From assembly GCA_964542585.1 (NCBI GenBank), contig CAZIUI010000004.1, positions 62,001-126,000 on the forward strand: a stretch of 64,000 bases of DNA, read 5' to 3'. Both the position numbers and the translations under genes were made by a program. This DNA is from CAYYUA01 sp964542585 (GTDB lineage: Bacteria > Bacteroidota > Bacteroidia > CAILMK01 > CAYYUA01). Position 1 is the first letter of the stretch, and each line of letters starts with the position of its first letter. A model generated the notes under the pieces. That model saw only the letters and a program-made list of their open reading frames with translations. It had not been told where the DNA came from and ran no database searches. Positions 17,546-27,063 of the stretch are shown piece by piece.

Positions 17546-17752
17546 CTATCCACCCTGTGTTGCTTGAATAAGGGTTACATCATCATATTCCTCTAAATTA
17601 TATTCATCCCATTGATCTTTTGGTATTACATGGTCATTAATTGCTACAGCTAATCCTTCTCCATAAGCTTCATAACCGTAGGATTCAACAAGATCTTTGA
17701 CAGTAGTACCTTTTTCCAGGCTTTTTTTGTTTTGATTTATAGTAACTTCCAT
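17546..17752 (-). CDS. thiS: Sulfur carrier protein ThiS
   Basis: A 68-residue ubiquitin-like protein that carries sulfur as a C-terminal thiocarboxylate for thiazole formation. It begins MEVTINQNKKSL and ends in the obligatory Gly-Gly (TLIQATQGG). AVAINDHVIPKDQWDEYNL is the standard ThiS core. First gene of the thiS-tenI-thiE minus-strand operon. No thiF (ThiS adenylyltransferase) is in the window. Confidence 0.93.
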   Translation of the reverse strand: MEVTINQNKKSLEKGTTVKDLVESYGYEAYGEGLAVAINDHVIPKDQWDEYNLEEYDDVTLIQATQGG

Positions 17753-17876
17753 AAAGTTGCTGTTTTTAGGTAATTAAGCAGTTTCTAGAACTCTTTTAAA
17801 ACCAACAAATTTGCGCTCTTTTAACATTCAAAGCTTTTAAAGCGTTTTACCTTTTAAACGTTCAATAACATCCTTT

Positions 17877-18683
17877 ATGAGCAAAGTTTCGAAAACACTC
17901 ACTATCGCAGGTTCAGATAGTGGCGGTGGTGCCGGTATTCAAGCGGATCTAAAAACATACTCAGCACTAGGTTGCTACGGGTCTTCTGTAATTACTGCTT
18001 TGACGGCCCAGAACACGCAAGGGGTTACCGATATATCAGGGGTTGAGCCGGCATTTATTAAAAGCCAACTCCAGGCAGTTTTAACAGATATCGGAGCCGA
18101 TGCTATTAAGATTGGTATGTTGCATTCATCTGATGTTATAGAGGCAGTTGCGGATATTCTAAATGATTACCCAACCATTCCTGTGGTTCTAGATCCTGTA
18201 ATGGTGGCTAAAAGTGGAGATCGCCTTTTACAGCCTGAAGCGATTAGTGCGTTAAAATCCAAGCTTTTAGCAAAAGCTACAATAATAACCCCTAATATCC
18301 CTGAAGCTGAGGACCTTACTGGTCAATCTATTGCAACTGAAGATCACATGAGGTCAATTTTACCCTCATTACTGCATTTAGGGCCTAGGGCAGCACTGCT
18401 GAAAGGCGGTCACTTGGAAGGTACCGAAAGCCCGGATTTTTTCTTAGGTGGCGGTGATGCTGGTATTTTGAAATTACCCGCTAAAAAAATTGATTCCCTA
18501 AATACCCACGGTACGGGCTGCACCTTATCTTCAGCCATTGCGGCCTACCTTGCAAAAGGTTACGATCATAGGCTAGCCGTAAGCGCTGCTAAATCCTACA
18601 TGCAAGCGTCATTAGCAGCTAGTGTGCACTTTGTAATAGGAGAGGGGAAAGGACCGGTTCATCATTTTCATGCCATGTGGTAA
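17877..18683 (+). CDS. thiD: Hydroxymethylpyrimidine/phosphomethylpyrimidine kinase
   Basis: Phosphorylates HMP and HMP-P to HMP-PP for ThiE. 268 residues with the ribokinase-like HMP kinase signatures: TIAGSDSGGGAGIQADLKTY near the N-terminus (about 9-28), VVLDPVMVAKSGD (about 102-114) and the C-terminal anion hole NTHGTGCTLSSAIAAYLA (about 209-226). Divergent from thiS across a 124-nt intergenic region. A TACCTTTT at 17848-17855 is a weak -7 candidate. Followed by tenA after 24 nt. Confidence 0.95.
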   Translation: MSKVSKTLTIAGSDSGGGAGIQADLKTYSALGCYGSSVITALTAQNTQGVTDISGVEPAFIKSQLQAVLTDIGADAIKIGMLHSSDVIEAVADILNDYPTIPVVLDPVMVAKSGDRLLQPEAISALKSKLLAKATIITPNIPEAEDLTGQSIATEDHMRSILPSLLHLGPRAALLKGGHLEGTESPDFFLGGGDAGILKLPAKKIDSLNTHGTGCTLSSAIAAYLAKGYDHRLAVSAAKSYMQASLAASVHFVIGEGKGPVHHFHAMW

Positions 18684-18707
18684 GTAGAATCCAAAAAAAT
18701 TTAAAAA

Positions 18708-19358
18708 ATGTCTTTTACCCAGAAACTTTGGAGTGAATCCGAGGGGATTTATGAGCAGATTCTATCCCATCCGTTTAACCAGGCCCTCATGAAGGGGAAC
18801 CTGGATCCTGAACCTTTTAAATTCTACATCAACCAAGATGCCCTTTATCTACAGGATTTTGGTCGAGCTCTGGCCCTTATAGGTGCTCGCTCAAGTGAGC
18901 CGTCCAAGCTTCAGCAGTTTGCCAATTTTGCTCAAGGAACCGTTCTCGTAGAGCGTGAGCTCCATAACCATTATTTCCAAAAATTTGATATCAAGCCAAC
19001 TGGTATAAAATCCCCAACCTGTTCCTTGTATACCAATTTTTTATTAAGTAAAGCCGCGTTAGAGCCTTACGCAGTTGGTATAGCCGCTCTTTTACCTTGC
19101 TTCTGGATTTACCGTGAAGTCGGTAATCATATTTACAATCATGCAGCAGTTAAAAACCCTTATCAAGACTGGATTGATACTTATGCTGGGGAAGAATTCA
19201 GTCAGTTAGTAGATCAAGCTTTGAAAATAACAGATGAAGTTGCTGAATATGCCAGCTCAACCTTAAAAGCAAGTATGCAGGAAGCTTTTCTTTATTCAAC
19301 CCGATTAGAGTGGATGTTCTGGGATAGTGCTTACCGCCAAGAACCCTGGCCTGTGTAG
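18708..19358 (+). CDS. tenA: Aminopyrimidine aminohydrolase / thiaminase II
   Basis: Hydrolyses amino-HMP (from degraded thiamine) to HMP, feeding ThiD, so the cell can salvage pyrimidine. 216 residues, all helical. The catalytic Cys131 lies in LLPCFWIYREVG and the catalytic Glu201 in STRLEWMFWDSAY, both matching TenA. Second gene of the thiD-tenA operon. Its salvage role fits with the absence of thiC from this locus. Confidence 0.94.
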   Translation: MSFTQKLWSESEGIYEQILSHPFNQALMKGNLDPEPFKFYINQDALYLQDFGRALALIGARSSEPSKLQQFANFAQGTVLVERELHNHYFQKFDIKPTGIKSPTCSLYTNFLLSKAALEPYAVGIAALLPCFWIYREVGNHIYNHAAVKNPYQDWIDTYAGEEFSQLVDQALKITDEVAEYASSTLKASMQEAFLYSTRLEWMFWDSAYRQEPWPV

Positions 19359-19437
19359 GAGGGCTCAACCCTTTATCGCCTCTATTAAGAAATACAACAT
19401 TGGCATAATCTCCTCAAACACAGGTAGCACTCCCTCC

Positions 19438-21642
19438 ATGGCAAACACTTTTTTAACAAATAAGGTCATCAGGATTTTAAAGGCTTTTGTAGCGATATTG
19501 ATCTTCATTGTAGCTCAGCCGTTTTTAGCAAAATCACAAAACCAGCAAAGTCCAAAGCGTACCTTGACCGCACAATATACACCTAAGCCGCTTAGCGTCA
19601 ATGGTCAATTAGACGAGGAGGTTTGGAAAAAGGCTGAAAGGGCCAACGTTTTTACTCAGCGGGAATTAAATTTTGGCAGACCTGCTACTGAACTTACGGA
19701 GGCGGCTATAGCTTACTCGCAGCGTTCTTTGTATGTAGGTATTTGGTGCTATGATAGAAAGCCAAAACGCATGCTGGCTAAAGAACTCCGCAGGGATTTT
19801 AATAGCAGTAATGACGATAATTTCAAAGTTATTTTTGATACCTACGGTGATGACCGCAATGGCTTTCTTTTTATAACCAATCCCAACGGAGCTCGGAGGG
19901 ACCTCCAGGTACTTAACAACGGGAACAGCGTGAACAGCAGCTGGGATGGCGTATGGGATGTAGAAGTTAGGCGGACTGCTAAGGGGTGGTTTGCTGAAAT
20001 GAGAATTCCCTTCACCACCCTTAAATATGATGGGGAGCGTAAAGAGCAAGTATGGGGTGTCAATTTTGAGCGAAATATCCGGCGAAAGCGAGAACAAGTT
20101 TTATGGCAGGGCTGGTCTCGTGACTACAACATTCGTCAAGTTAGCCAGGCCGGTAATCTTAATGGGCTGGATTCGCTACTAGATAAAGATTTTATTGAGG
20201 TCAAGCCGTATGGGGTTTCTGGAGGGCAATTTAATGATAAAGCCCGCGGACGTTTTGATGTTGGCGGTAATATCAATTACCTGGTGACACCCACACTCAG
20301 GGCACAGGTAACGGTTAATACGGACTTTGCACAGGTTGAGTCTGATCCTCAACAGATCAACCTCACGCGTTTTCCTTTACGGTTCCCGGAAAAAAGAGAG
20401 TTTTTTCTGGAGGGAAGGGATTATTTTAAAATGGGGTTTGGTGGTAACCGTATTGAGCCCTTTTATTCTAGGCGAATAGGCCTTACTGATGATCGCAAGC
20501 AGGTGCCCATATTAGGCGGTACGCGATTACTGGGGAAGGTTAGGAATACTACAATCGGCTTCATGTCCCTACAGACCCAAAAGAGCCGAGGCCAGCCGAG
20601 CACTAATTATACGGTGGCCAGCATTAGGCAAAACATCCTGAAGGAGTCTACGGTAGGCATGATGAGCGTTAACAAACTTACTAACCAGGGGTGGCACACA
20701 ACTACCGGCTTTAATGGCCAATACCGCACCTCCAATTTTTTAGGAGATAAAAACCTGAATTTTAGCGGTGCGCTTGTTCACACACGAAATAATGGGGAAC
20801 AATACAATCCCGAAGCCAATGCCTACCGGGTATCTCTTCAATATCCTAATGATAAGATTTCCATATTTACTTCCTACCAAAGCGCCCCTGATAAATTTCA
20901 ACCAGAAGTAGGTTTACGCCGAAGACCGGATTTCCGGGAGGTTTTTAGCAGTGTCATTTTAAAGCCAAGGCCAGGAGAAGCTATTCCATGGATTCGTCAA
21001 TTTCGGTTTATACCATTTACCATTACTTACGATTATTTTCATACTACGCAGGAGCTGCAAACCCTTTCATGGAATTTTAAGCCTTTAGGTTTTGATACCA
21101 AAAGCGGGGAATCTTTTGACTTTTCAATTACCCGTTCCGGGGAAGGTGTTCAAGAAGCCTTCAAATTACAAGGAGAAGCGGAGGTCCCGTCAGGGGAATA
21201 TTGGCAAACCCGTTATAACTTGAATGCCAGCTCTTTTTCTGGCAGAACCATTTCTGGTAATGTTTCCGTCAACTGGGGAGGATTTTTTACCGGAACATCC
21301 ATAGAGAGCCAATATAACCTGCGTTGGAGAGCTAGCAAGCACATAGATTTAAGCACAAATTATAGTAAAAACTGGATCCGATTACCTCAAAATCGTTTTG
21401 ATACCGATTTAATAGGAACACGGTTAAAATACGCGGTGAATCCTGATCTTTTTGGCTCAGTTTATACGCAATGGAATGATCAGGATGAATTAGCTAACAT
21501 GAATTTCCGACTGGAGTGGATCCCTAAAATCGGTACTAATTTCTTCTTGATTGTTAATCAAAATCTTAACACCAGCTATCCCGATTGGCGTAGTGAAAGA
21601 ATAACAGTATTAGGCAAAATTATATGGCGATTTGTTATTTAA
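19438..21642 (+). CDS. DUF5916 outer-membrane protein with N-terminal CBM9-like domain
   Basis: A 734-residue exported protein. The ATG at 19438 gives a proper signal peptide (AFVAILIFIVAQPFLAKSQ); a longer frame from 19327 overlaps tenA. Residues about 45-215 form a CBM9-like beta-sandwich (LSVNGQLDEEVWKKA, YVGIWCYD, FNSSNDDNFKVIFDTYGDDRNG). The rest is a DUF5916 beta-barrel-like region (SDPQQINLTRFPLRFPEKREFFLEGRDYF), with alternating strands up to the C-terminal IIWRFVI. Substrate unknown; many Bacteroidota carry this protein singly. Convergent with the TonB-dependent receptor, ends 9 nt apart. Confidence 0.78.
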   Translation: MANTFLTNKVIRILKAFVAILIFIVAQPFLAKSQNQQSPKRTLTAQYTPKPLSVNGQLDEEVWKKAERANVFTQRELNFGRPATELTEAAIAYSQRSLYVGIWCYDRKPKRMLAKELRRDFNSSNDDNFKVIFDTYGDDRNGFLFITNPNGARRDLQVLNNGNSVNSSWDGVWDVEVRRTAKGWFAEMRIPFTTLKYDGERKEQVWGVNFERNIRRKREQVLWQGWSRDYNIRQVSQAGNLNGLDSLLDKDFIEVKPYGVSGGQFNDKARGRFDVGGNINYLVTPTLRAQVTVNTDFAQVESDPQQINLTRFPLRFPEKREFFLEGRDYFKMGFGGNRIEPFYSRRIGLTDDRKQVPILGGTRLLGKVRNTTIGFMSLQTQKSRGQPSTNYTVASIRQNILKESTVGMMSVNKLTNQGWHTTTGFNGQYRTSNFLGDKNLNFSGALVHTRNNGEQYNPEANAYRVSLQYPNDKISIFTSYQSAPDKFQPEVGLRRRPDFREVFSSVILKPRPGEAIPWIRQFRFIPFTITYDYFHTTQELQTLSWNFKPLGFDTKSGESFDFSITRSGEGVQEAFKLQGEAEVPSGEYWQTRYNLNASSFSGRTISGNVSVNWGGFFTGTSIESQYNLRWRASKHIDLSTNYSKNWIRLPQNRFDTDLIGTRLKYAVNPDLFGSVYTQWNDQDELANMNFRLEWIPKIGTNFFLIVNQNLNTSYPDWRSERITVLGKIIWRFVI

Positions 21643-21651
21643 TAGCCGTAT

Positions 21652-24063
21652 TTATATTTCATAGGAAAAACTAACCATAAAGGTTTGTGCCAATCGTTGG
21701 CGGGTTCTTACTTCCGAGAAATTCTCATTTTCTCCGATTTCTTTCATCCTACGCGTATCTAAAACATCCCGGACGTTGACACCGATACTCCCATCCCCAT
21801 CAAACAGGGACTTCTGAAGGCCTACATTCATAAAATATCGCGCTTTTTCTTCTTCCAGAGCTTCAACCTCAGGGCCATCGAAGTTTCCTGTAAGCTGTAA
21901 CCTGAAGTTAAGGGGCAGTTTAAGGCTCGTATTCAGCTTAGCACGATAAGTGGTGTTTTCGTTGGAGATCTTTTTGCCTGCATTCTCAACCCCTTCAAAG
22001 TTCCCAATTTTTCCTCTTATCCTGCTTTGAAATATTGCGCCATTGACATTCAATCGCCAGAATGGAGTAATCCAGGTGGTAAAAGTCGTTTCAAAACCTA
22101 AAGTTTCGCCACTTGCCAGGTTTTGAGGGCGGATATAGGGCAGTCCATCTTTGATCACCGTCAAGTAATCGATGACGCCTTCCCGCTGCCGATAAAAAGC
22201 TGTTGCATTAATGTCGATGCCCTGCCATTTATCGGCATAGGTCAGTTCAAAAGCATTGATGTATTCCGGGTTTATATTAGGATTCCCCACAAAAATACTT
22301 GAGGAATCAGAAAGATCCGGGAAGGGGTTTAACCGCCAACCCGAGGGACGGTCTATGCGTCTCGAATAGCTCAAGTTGAATGAGCGTTCTTCATTTATTT
22401 GGTATTGAAGCCGTGCACTTGGAAAAAAATTCAAGTACTGGTTGTCGTTTTTATTATCCGTGTCCTTAACTTTTGTATGAATAATTGTTTGTTCAGCACG
22501 TAGACCAGCGATTGCCTTCCATTGGTTGTATTCATAGGAACCCTCAAGGTAGCCTGCGTAAACTTGCTCTTGGTAAAGGAAATTGTTGCTAATGCTGCGC
22601 TGGTTGACCCATTCCGTTGAGTTTTTATTGTACTTAAAAAAGTTGTAGTCATTATCAAACTGGCGAAACTGGCCGCGAATTCCCGTTTCTAATTTACCAC
22701 TGTCAAAAATGGGGTCTGTGTAGTCAACCCTGAAAATACTTAGCTGCCGGTTATCTGTTTGACGTTGGCGGTTTTGATTAGGGTTATTGCCATTGGTTGC
22801 TAATGGGAGTTTTTCTGTGGTGGTAACATCATTTTGAAACTCATACGCATATTTGAATGTGGCTTTCAATTTTTTACCAGATTCTGGAAATTTTCTTTGA
22901 TAATAAATGGTGGGCTCATACGTGTACCCATTCTTATTGATGTTATCAGTAATCTCTCGTTTTCTGAACAATTCTTTCTCCGGTTGCGTCTGTTCAAGGG
23001 TATTGACTGTTCGGGAAGTGCCTCTTTCGCTTTCATTTTCATAGACCACGTCAATTCCAACCTTATTGAAGTAATTCCAGAAGTATTCTACGCCACCTCT
23101 AATCGTGTTACTGGTTTCATACTCTTTATCACTGCCATCCACCCTACGGGAGATTGTGGTATCCTGGTTATAAACATCCCTTCTGGAGCTTTCCCTTTCA
23201 ATGTCTACATCATGGCGCCTGTTAAAATTGAGGAAAAAATTGAAATTATCCGTTCCATGGTTTAACTGTAAACCTGCATTGTATTGATCACGGCTGCCTG
23301 CCGAGAAATCAATTTTGCCATTGGTGCCCTTTTGGGTTTGCTTTTTTAGAATGATATTAATGACTCCGCCTTTGCCCTCAGCTTGGTACTTAGCTCCAGG
23401 GTTTTGGATGACCTCAATGGTTTCTATGCCACTGGCTGGGATCTGGGCTACATTATCACTTAAAGCACTTTCACGCCCATTGATCAGCACTTGGGTGGCG
23501 CCAGCTTCCGTACCCCTCATTTTAATGGCTTCATCAAAAGTGACATTGACAGTTGGAGTGTTTCTTAGAATATCAATTGCACTTCCGCCTGTTTGTGTGA
23601 TGTTTTTGCTGGGATTTACAGTGATGCCTTTGGCCGTTTGGTTGATAAAGTCCCGTTCTTCCTGAATGGCCACTTGATCCAGGTTTTGGGCATTGCTTTT
23701 CAAGGTTAGCGTATCCAGGTTCAAAACCGGGTCTTCAGCGGAAAGCTTAAGATCCTCTACCATTCGGGTTTGGTAGCCAACGTAAGAGCATATTATCTCA
23801 TAACTTCCGTATTCAAGGTTTTTTAATTGAAATCGGCCCTTGGCATTGGTGGTTGTACCTTGCACCCTTTTGTGTTTACCATTTGCCTTCTGAAGGAGTA
23901 CATTGACAAATTTGACCGGCTTATTGTTATTGGCCTTTGTAATTTTACCATTGATCTCTCCCTGACTTTGACCAAAAGCCAATATTCCGCCAATTGCGTT
24001 TAACAGAATTAGAACGATGGAAATTTTATAAAAAAGATTAAAATGGATAAAAAAAGAACTCAT
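21652..24063 (-). CDS. TonB-dependent outer-membrane receptor (PF14905-type beta-barrel)
   Basis: About 803 residues from ATG 24063, where a signal peptide (ISIVLILLNAIGGILAFGQ) fits; in-frame ATGs also exist at 24111 and 24159. After the signal comes a CarboxypepD-regulatory-like domain (about 37-115: EINGKITKANNNKPVKFVNV, NAKGRFQLKNL), then a plug (INQTAKGITVNPS; GSAIDILRNTPTVNV; INGRES) and an 'outer membrane beta-barrel' domain to the C-terminal FMVSFSYEI. No SusD partner, so it is not a SusC glycan system. Probably imports a nutrient or siderophore-like ligand, or serves as a structural OMP; the substrate is unknown. Confidence 0.83.
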   Translation of the reverse strand: MSSFFIHFNLFYKISIVLILLNAIGGILAFGQSQGEINGKITKANNNKPVKFVNVLLQKANGKHKRVQGTTTNAKGRFQLKNLEYGSYEIICSYVGYQTRMVEDLKLSAEDPVLNLDTLTLKSNAQNLDQVAIQEERDFINQTAKGITVNPSKNITQTGGSAIDILRNTPTVNVTFDEAIKMRGTEAGATQVLINGRESALSDNVAQIPASGIETIEVIQNPGAKYQAEGKGGVINIILKKQTQKGTNGKIDFSAGSRDQYNAGLQLNHGTDNFNFFLNFNRRHDVDIERESSRRDVYNQDTTISRRVDGSDKEYETSNTIRGGVEYFWNYFNKVGIDVVYENESERGTSRTVNTLEQTQPEKELFRKREITDNINKNGYTYEPTIYYQRKFPESGKKLKATFKYAYEFQNDVTTTEKLPLATNGNNPNQNRQRQTDNRQLSIFRVDYTDPIFDSGKLETGIRGQFRQFDNDYNFFKYNKNSTEWVNQRSISNNFLYQEQVYAGYLEGSYEYNQWKAIAGLRAEQTIIHTKVKDTDNKNDNQYLNFFPSARLQYQINEERSFNLSYSRRIDRPSGWRLNPFPDLSDSSSIFVGNPNINPEYINAFELTYADKWQGIDINATAFYRQREGVIDYLTVIKDGLPYIRPQNLASGETLGFETTFTTWITPFWRLNVNGAIFQSRIRGKIGNFEGVENAGKKISNENTTYRAKLNTSLKLPLNFRLQLTGNFDGPEVEALEEEKARYFMNVGLQKSLFDGDGSIGVNVRDVLDTRRMKEIGENENFSEVRTRQRLAQTFMVSFSYEI

Positions 24064-24188
24064 AGTGGCAGTGGCAATTTTTGAGGAACGATTTGGTAAA
24101 AAGGATTCCATTAAACTATGAATGAGAAATGGCGTGCTTTGGTTTAAATTAAATTTCATTAATTTGAGCTAGACTAAAACGATATTCT

Positions 24189-24737
24189 ATGAATGAGCAG
24201 CTAACAGCCTACCGCGAGCTGCGTAACAACAGGCATATTCCTTACCAACTATTTGAAGAGCTTGTTTACTTATTCCCAACATTAATGGTTCTCGAATCAG
24301 ATGGTCGAATTGACAATTTTGAAGAAGGTCATTTGCGCCATGAAGCTGAACAAGTAGCAACTGAAAAGGGACTTGATGCGGATCAATTAGAAAAAGAATT
24401 GGCTTACCAGAAATCTGCTATTTCTACCGTGAAGCCAATCATGCTTGAAGCCTTGAAAAATCTCAATCAAGAACATGATATAGCAAATGATGTGCTTGAT
24501 CAAATGCTATCTTCAGCAGGCGTAAGCTCTGAAAGTCAAAAAAACAATTTGATATTTAGCAACTACCATAGTTTTTTCGATGTGTTCAGGAGTTTTATAA
24601 GTTATTTTCTCGAGCCTGATCCGGACAAGCCTTTTATCAGGGAATCTGAAAAGGAAGCTATGCTTAACGTATTAACAGCCATTGAAGGCCTCAATGACCG
24701 TAATTACAAGCTATTGCAAGATCTTGCAAGGGACTAA
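24189..24737 (+). CDS. Unknown helical protein, possibly TerB-like
   Basis: A 182-residue acidic, all-helical cytoplasmic protein. The segment LVYLFPTLMVLESDGRIDN followed by EEGHLRHEAEQVA is reminiscent of TerB-like proteins (an 'A/L..DG.I...E' calcium- or metal-binding-like helix-loop), but the match is weak and no tellurite genes are adjacent. A Ser/Phe-rich stretch (FSNYHSFFDVFRSFISYFLEPD) lies near the C-terminus. Divergent from the TonB-dependent receptor gene. I cannot assign a function. Confidence 0.6.
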   Translation: MNEQLTAYRELRNNRHIPYQLFEELVYLFPTLMVLESDGRIDNFEEGHLRHEAEQVATEKGLDADQLEKELAYQKSAISTVKPIMLEALKNLNQEHDIANDVLDQMLSSAGVSSESQKNNLIFSNYHSFFDVFRSFISYFLEPDPDKPFIRESEKEAMLNVLTAIEGLNDRNYKLLQDLARD

Positions 24738-24748
24738 ATGCGCTTAAC

Positions 24749-25381
24749 CTATTTACCGGCAACTTCCAGCGAAAGGCCATACGGCTCCTGCTCAAAATTG
24801 AGTATTTGTTGGTGACCTTTCATACTTAGGGCTGTCATAAACCCATCCTGGAATTTCATCCTGATGTACTGAGAATTTTCGTACAGGATGTTTTTAGTGC
24901 TTTTAAAGATGTGAATCCTGTAGAGATTTACTTGCCTGGGCGGTCCTTTGTAAAAAGCTTTGATCTCCTTGACTAAGGCATCCTCCTCTGGTTTTAGGGT
25001 ATTGGATAAAACACTGTAAAGGGTATCACCGCTATCGTCTAATCCATGATTCCAATTCACTTTGTACACGCCCCTCAAGCCAGGCTTATTGATAATGGCT
25101 GTTTCTAAAACATCCCTTACTTGCTCAATTTTCTGAATGTCTTGTGTTTTGGTTTCCGAACCCGAATCAAACGAAACTGTTTTCTTTAGTTTTCTTTGCC
25201 TGGTAGAATCTGAATAGTGGGTGATTTGACGGTCAATCAAGCTTTTAATATCAAAGTATTGATCAATGTAAAAGGAATCTTTTCGCTCACTTTGGCACCC
25301 CGTTGTTAATAGTAAAATCAACGTAGACCCAATTGCAATTGGAAATGGGGCTTTTAGGAAAAAAGATGACAATAGTTTCAT
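24749..25381 (-). CDS. Unknown putative lipoprotein
   Basis: A 210-residue protein with a lipoprotein signal (FPIAIGSTLILLLTTGC, lipobox LTTG-C). Starting at ATG 25381 avoids overlap with gpmI, whose stop is 13 nt away. The mature domain has RQITHYSDSTRQRKLKKTVSF and a beta-rich C-terminal half (NLYRIHIFKSTKNILYENSQ). No family recognised with confidence. Lies directly downstream of gpmI on the same strand, so likely cotranscribed. Confidence 0.6.
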   Translation of the reverse strand: MKLLSSFFLKAPFPIAIGSTLILLLTTGCQSERKDSFYIDQYFDIKSLIDRQITHYSDSTRQRKLKKTVSFDSGSETKTQDIQKIEQVRDVLETAIINKPGLRGVYKVNWNHGLDDSGDTLYSVLSNTLKPEEDALVKEIKAFYKGPPRQVNLYRIHIFKSTKNILYENSQYIRMKFQDGFMTALSMKGHQQILNFEQEPYGLSLEVAGK

Positions 25382-25394
25382 GCAAAATGGGCAT

Positions 25395-26936
25395 TCATAT
25401 AGCAACGGGCGACAAGAGTGATTGGCCTGACATGGATGCTGGCTGCTGAAGGTTCATTAGCGCCAAAAGGGTGGGGGCAATATCAGCCAACTTCCCGTCC
25501 ATTAGTTGTATATTATTTTGATCAGCAAGTAAGAACAGGGGAACTGGATACTTTGTGTGGGCTGTATTGGGGGATCCATCAGCATTTACCATGTAATCTG
25601 AGTTACCATGATCTGCGGTTATTAGACAACCGTAGGCCCGGTTCCTTAGGAAATGAATGGTCTCCTCTAAACAGTTATCCACCGTTTCGAGGGCCTCTAC
25701 TACGGCATTGAAGTTCCCGGTATGGCCTACCATATCGGGGTTGGCGTAATTCAATACCACTAAAGAGGGATCATTTGCCTTTACAAATTCCTGAAGTGCT
25801 TTATTTAACGATTGGGCGCTCATAGCTGGTTGTAAATCATACGTGGCCACTTGTGGTGAAGGTACCATTTTACGAAACTCTTGAGGGAAGGTGGTTTCCC
25901 TGCCACCCGAAAAGAAATAGGTCACGTGGGGATACTTCTCTGTTTCGGCGATCCGCAACTGAGAAAGACCTGCATTGGATACAGTTTCACCAAGGGTTTG
26001 TTCAGGAATATTTTCATCAAAAATCACTTTAACCCCCTCAAAAGTTTTGTCATACTGGGTCATGGTCAGGTAATGCAAGTCAAGCTTTTGCATTTGGTAC
26101 TCCGGCATATCCTTTTGCGACAGGGCCATCGTGAGCTCCCGTCCCCGATCTGTTCGGAAATTGAAAAACAGCACCACATCGCCATCCTGAATAGTGGCAA
26201 CAGGTGATTCCTGATCATCAGTTAAAACGACCGGTTCGATAAACTCGTCCGTATTGTTGTTTTCATAAGTATCCATTATGGCGCTGCTGGGATCTTGATA
26301 AGGTTCGCCTTCCCCATTTACAACCAGCTGGTAAGCTTTGCTGATACGTTCCCATCGGTTATCGCGATCCATGGCGTAGTATCGCCCTATGATGGATGCT
26401 ATTTGCACGGGCGTATCCTCAATGTGTTGCTGAAGGGATTGTATGTACCCTATCCCGGATTTCGGATCGGTATCCCGACCATCGGTGAACGCGTGGATGT
26501 AAACATCCTCGCATTCTTTTTCTGAAAATATATCTACAAGGCCTTTCAGATGATTGATGTGAGAATGAACACCACCATCAGAGACCAAACCTAGTAAATG
26601 TAAGGCTTGCCCATTTTCCTTAGCATAAGTGATTGCTTCATTAATCGTAGGGTCTTCATGAAGGGTGCCTTCTTCTATAGCCTTGTTCACCCGGACCAAG
26701 GGCTGATAAACCACGCGACCCGCTCCAATATTGAGGTGTCCAACTTCTGAATTCCCCATTTGTCCATCAGGCAATCCCACATTCTCACCTGATGTGTATA
26801 GCTCAGTATTGGGAAATTGATGATACAAACTATCTACAAAGGGGGTGCGGGCTTTCTGTACAGCATTCACTTCAGGATCATCCGGACCGTGTGCCCAACC
26901 ATCCAGAATTATGAGAGCCATTTTGTTTGTTTCCAT
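25395..26936 (-). CDS. gpmI: 2,3-bisphosphoglycerate-independent phosphoglycerate mutase
   Basis: Interconverts 3- and 2-phosphoglycerate in glycolysis/gluconeogenesis using two Mn2+ ions. 513 residues, alkaline-phosphatase fold. The phosphorylated serine is S63 in GQMGNSEVGHLNIGAGR. Other metal and substrate motifs are MALIILDGWA (metal), HAFTDGRDTDP, GRYYAMDRDNRWER, FFNFRTDRGREL, YANPDMVGHTG and ITADHGNSD. All are intact. Start at 26936, or at Met6 (26921). A TAAATTTG at 26942-26949 (exact -7 consensus) lies so close to 26936 that the shorter start is plausible. Confidence 0.97.
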   Translation of the reverse strand: METNKMALIILDGWAHGPDDPEVNAVQKARTPFVDSLYHQFPNTELYTSGENVGLPDGQMGNSEVGHLNIGAGRVVYQPLVRVNKAIEEGTLHEDPTINEAITYAKENGQALHLLGLVSDGGVHSHINHLKGLVDIFSEKECEDVYIHAFTDGRDTDPKSGIGYIQSLQQHIEDTPVQIASIIGRYYAMDRDNRWERISKAYQLVVNGEGEPYQDPSSAIMDTYENNNTDEFIEPVVLTDDQESPVATIQDGDVVLFFNFRTDRGRELTMALSQKDMPEYQMQKLDLHYLTMTQYDKTFEGVKVIFDENIPEQTLGETVSNAGLSQLRIAETEKYPHVTYFFSGGRETTFPQEFRKMVPSPQVATYDLQPAMSAQSLNKALQEFVKANDPSLVVLNYANPDMVGHTGNFNAVVEALETVDNCLEETIHFLRNRAYGCLITADHGNSDYMVNADGSPNTAHTKYPVPLFLLADQNNIQLMDGKLADIAPTLLALMNLQQPASMSGQSLLSPVAI

Positions 26937-26941
26937 GGGTT

Positions 26942-26949
26942 CAAATTTA
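26942..26949 (-). promoter_or_regulatory. Candidate -7 element near gpmI start
   Basis: Minus strand reads TAAATTTG, an exact TAnnTTTG match, only 5 nt before the ATG at 26936 and 20 nt before the in-frame ATG at 26921. If it is used, transcription would begin at or inside the first codons and Met6 would be the start. No clear -33 partner is seen. Confidence 0.3.
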
Positions 26950-27063
26950 ACCCATCATGGCAAAATAAAACAGAATAACCTATCTTCACCAGCGTTATAA
27001 GTAGTTATTCCATTAAAAATTTCAAAGCCTTTGGATGGTACAGCAGAATAGTTTAGCAGCGGT

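Noticed and set aside
17753..17876. TPP riboswitch in the thiS/thiD intergenic region
   Set aside because: No conserved THI-box segments are seen and 124 nt shared by two divergent genes leaves little room.
19327..19437. Longer start of the DUF5916 gene overlapping tenA
   Set aside because: The extension shows no signal peptide and overlaps tenA in another frame; ATG 19438 has a good signal sequence.
21652..24063. SusC-type glycan importer
   Set aside because: No SusD gene alongside, and the barrel is of the PF14905 type.
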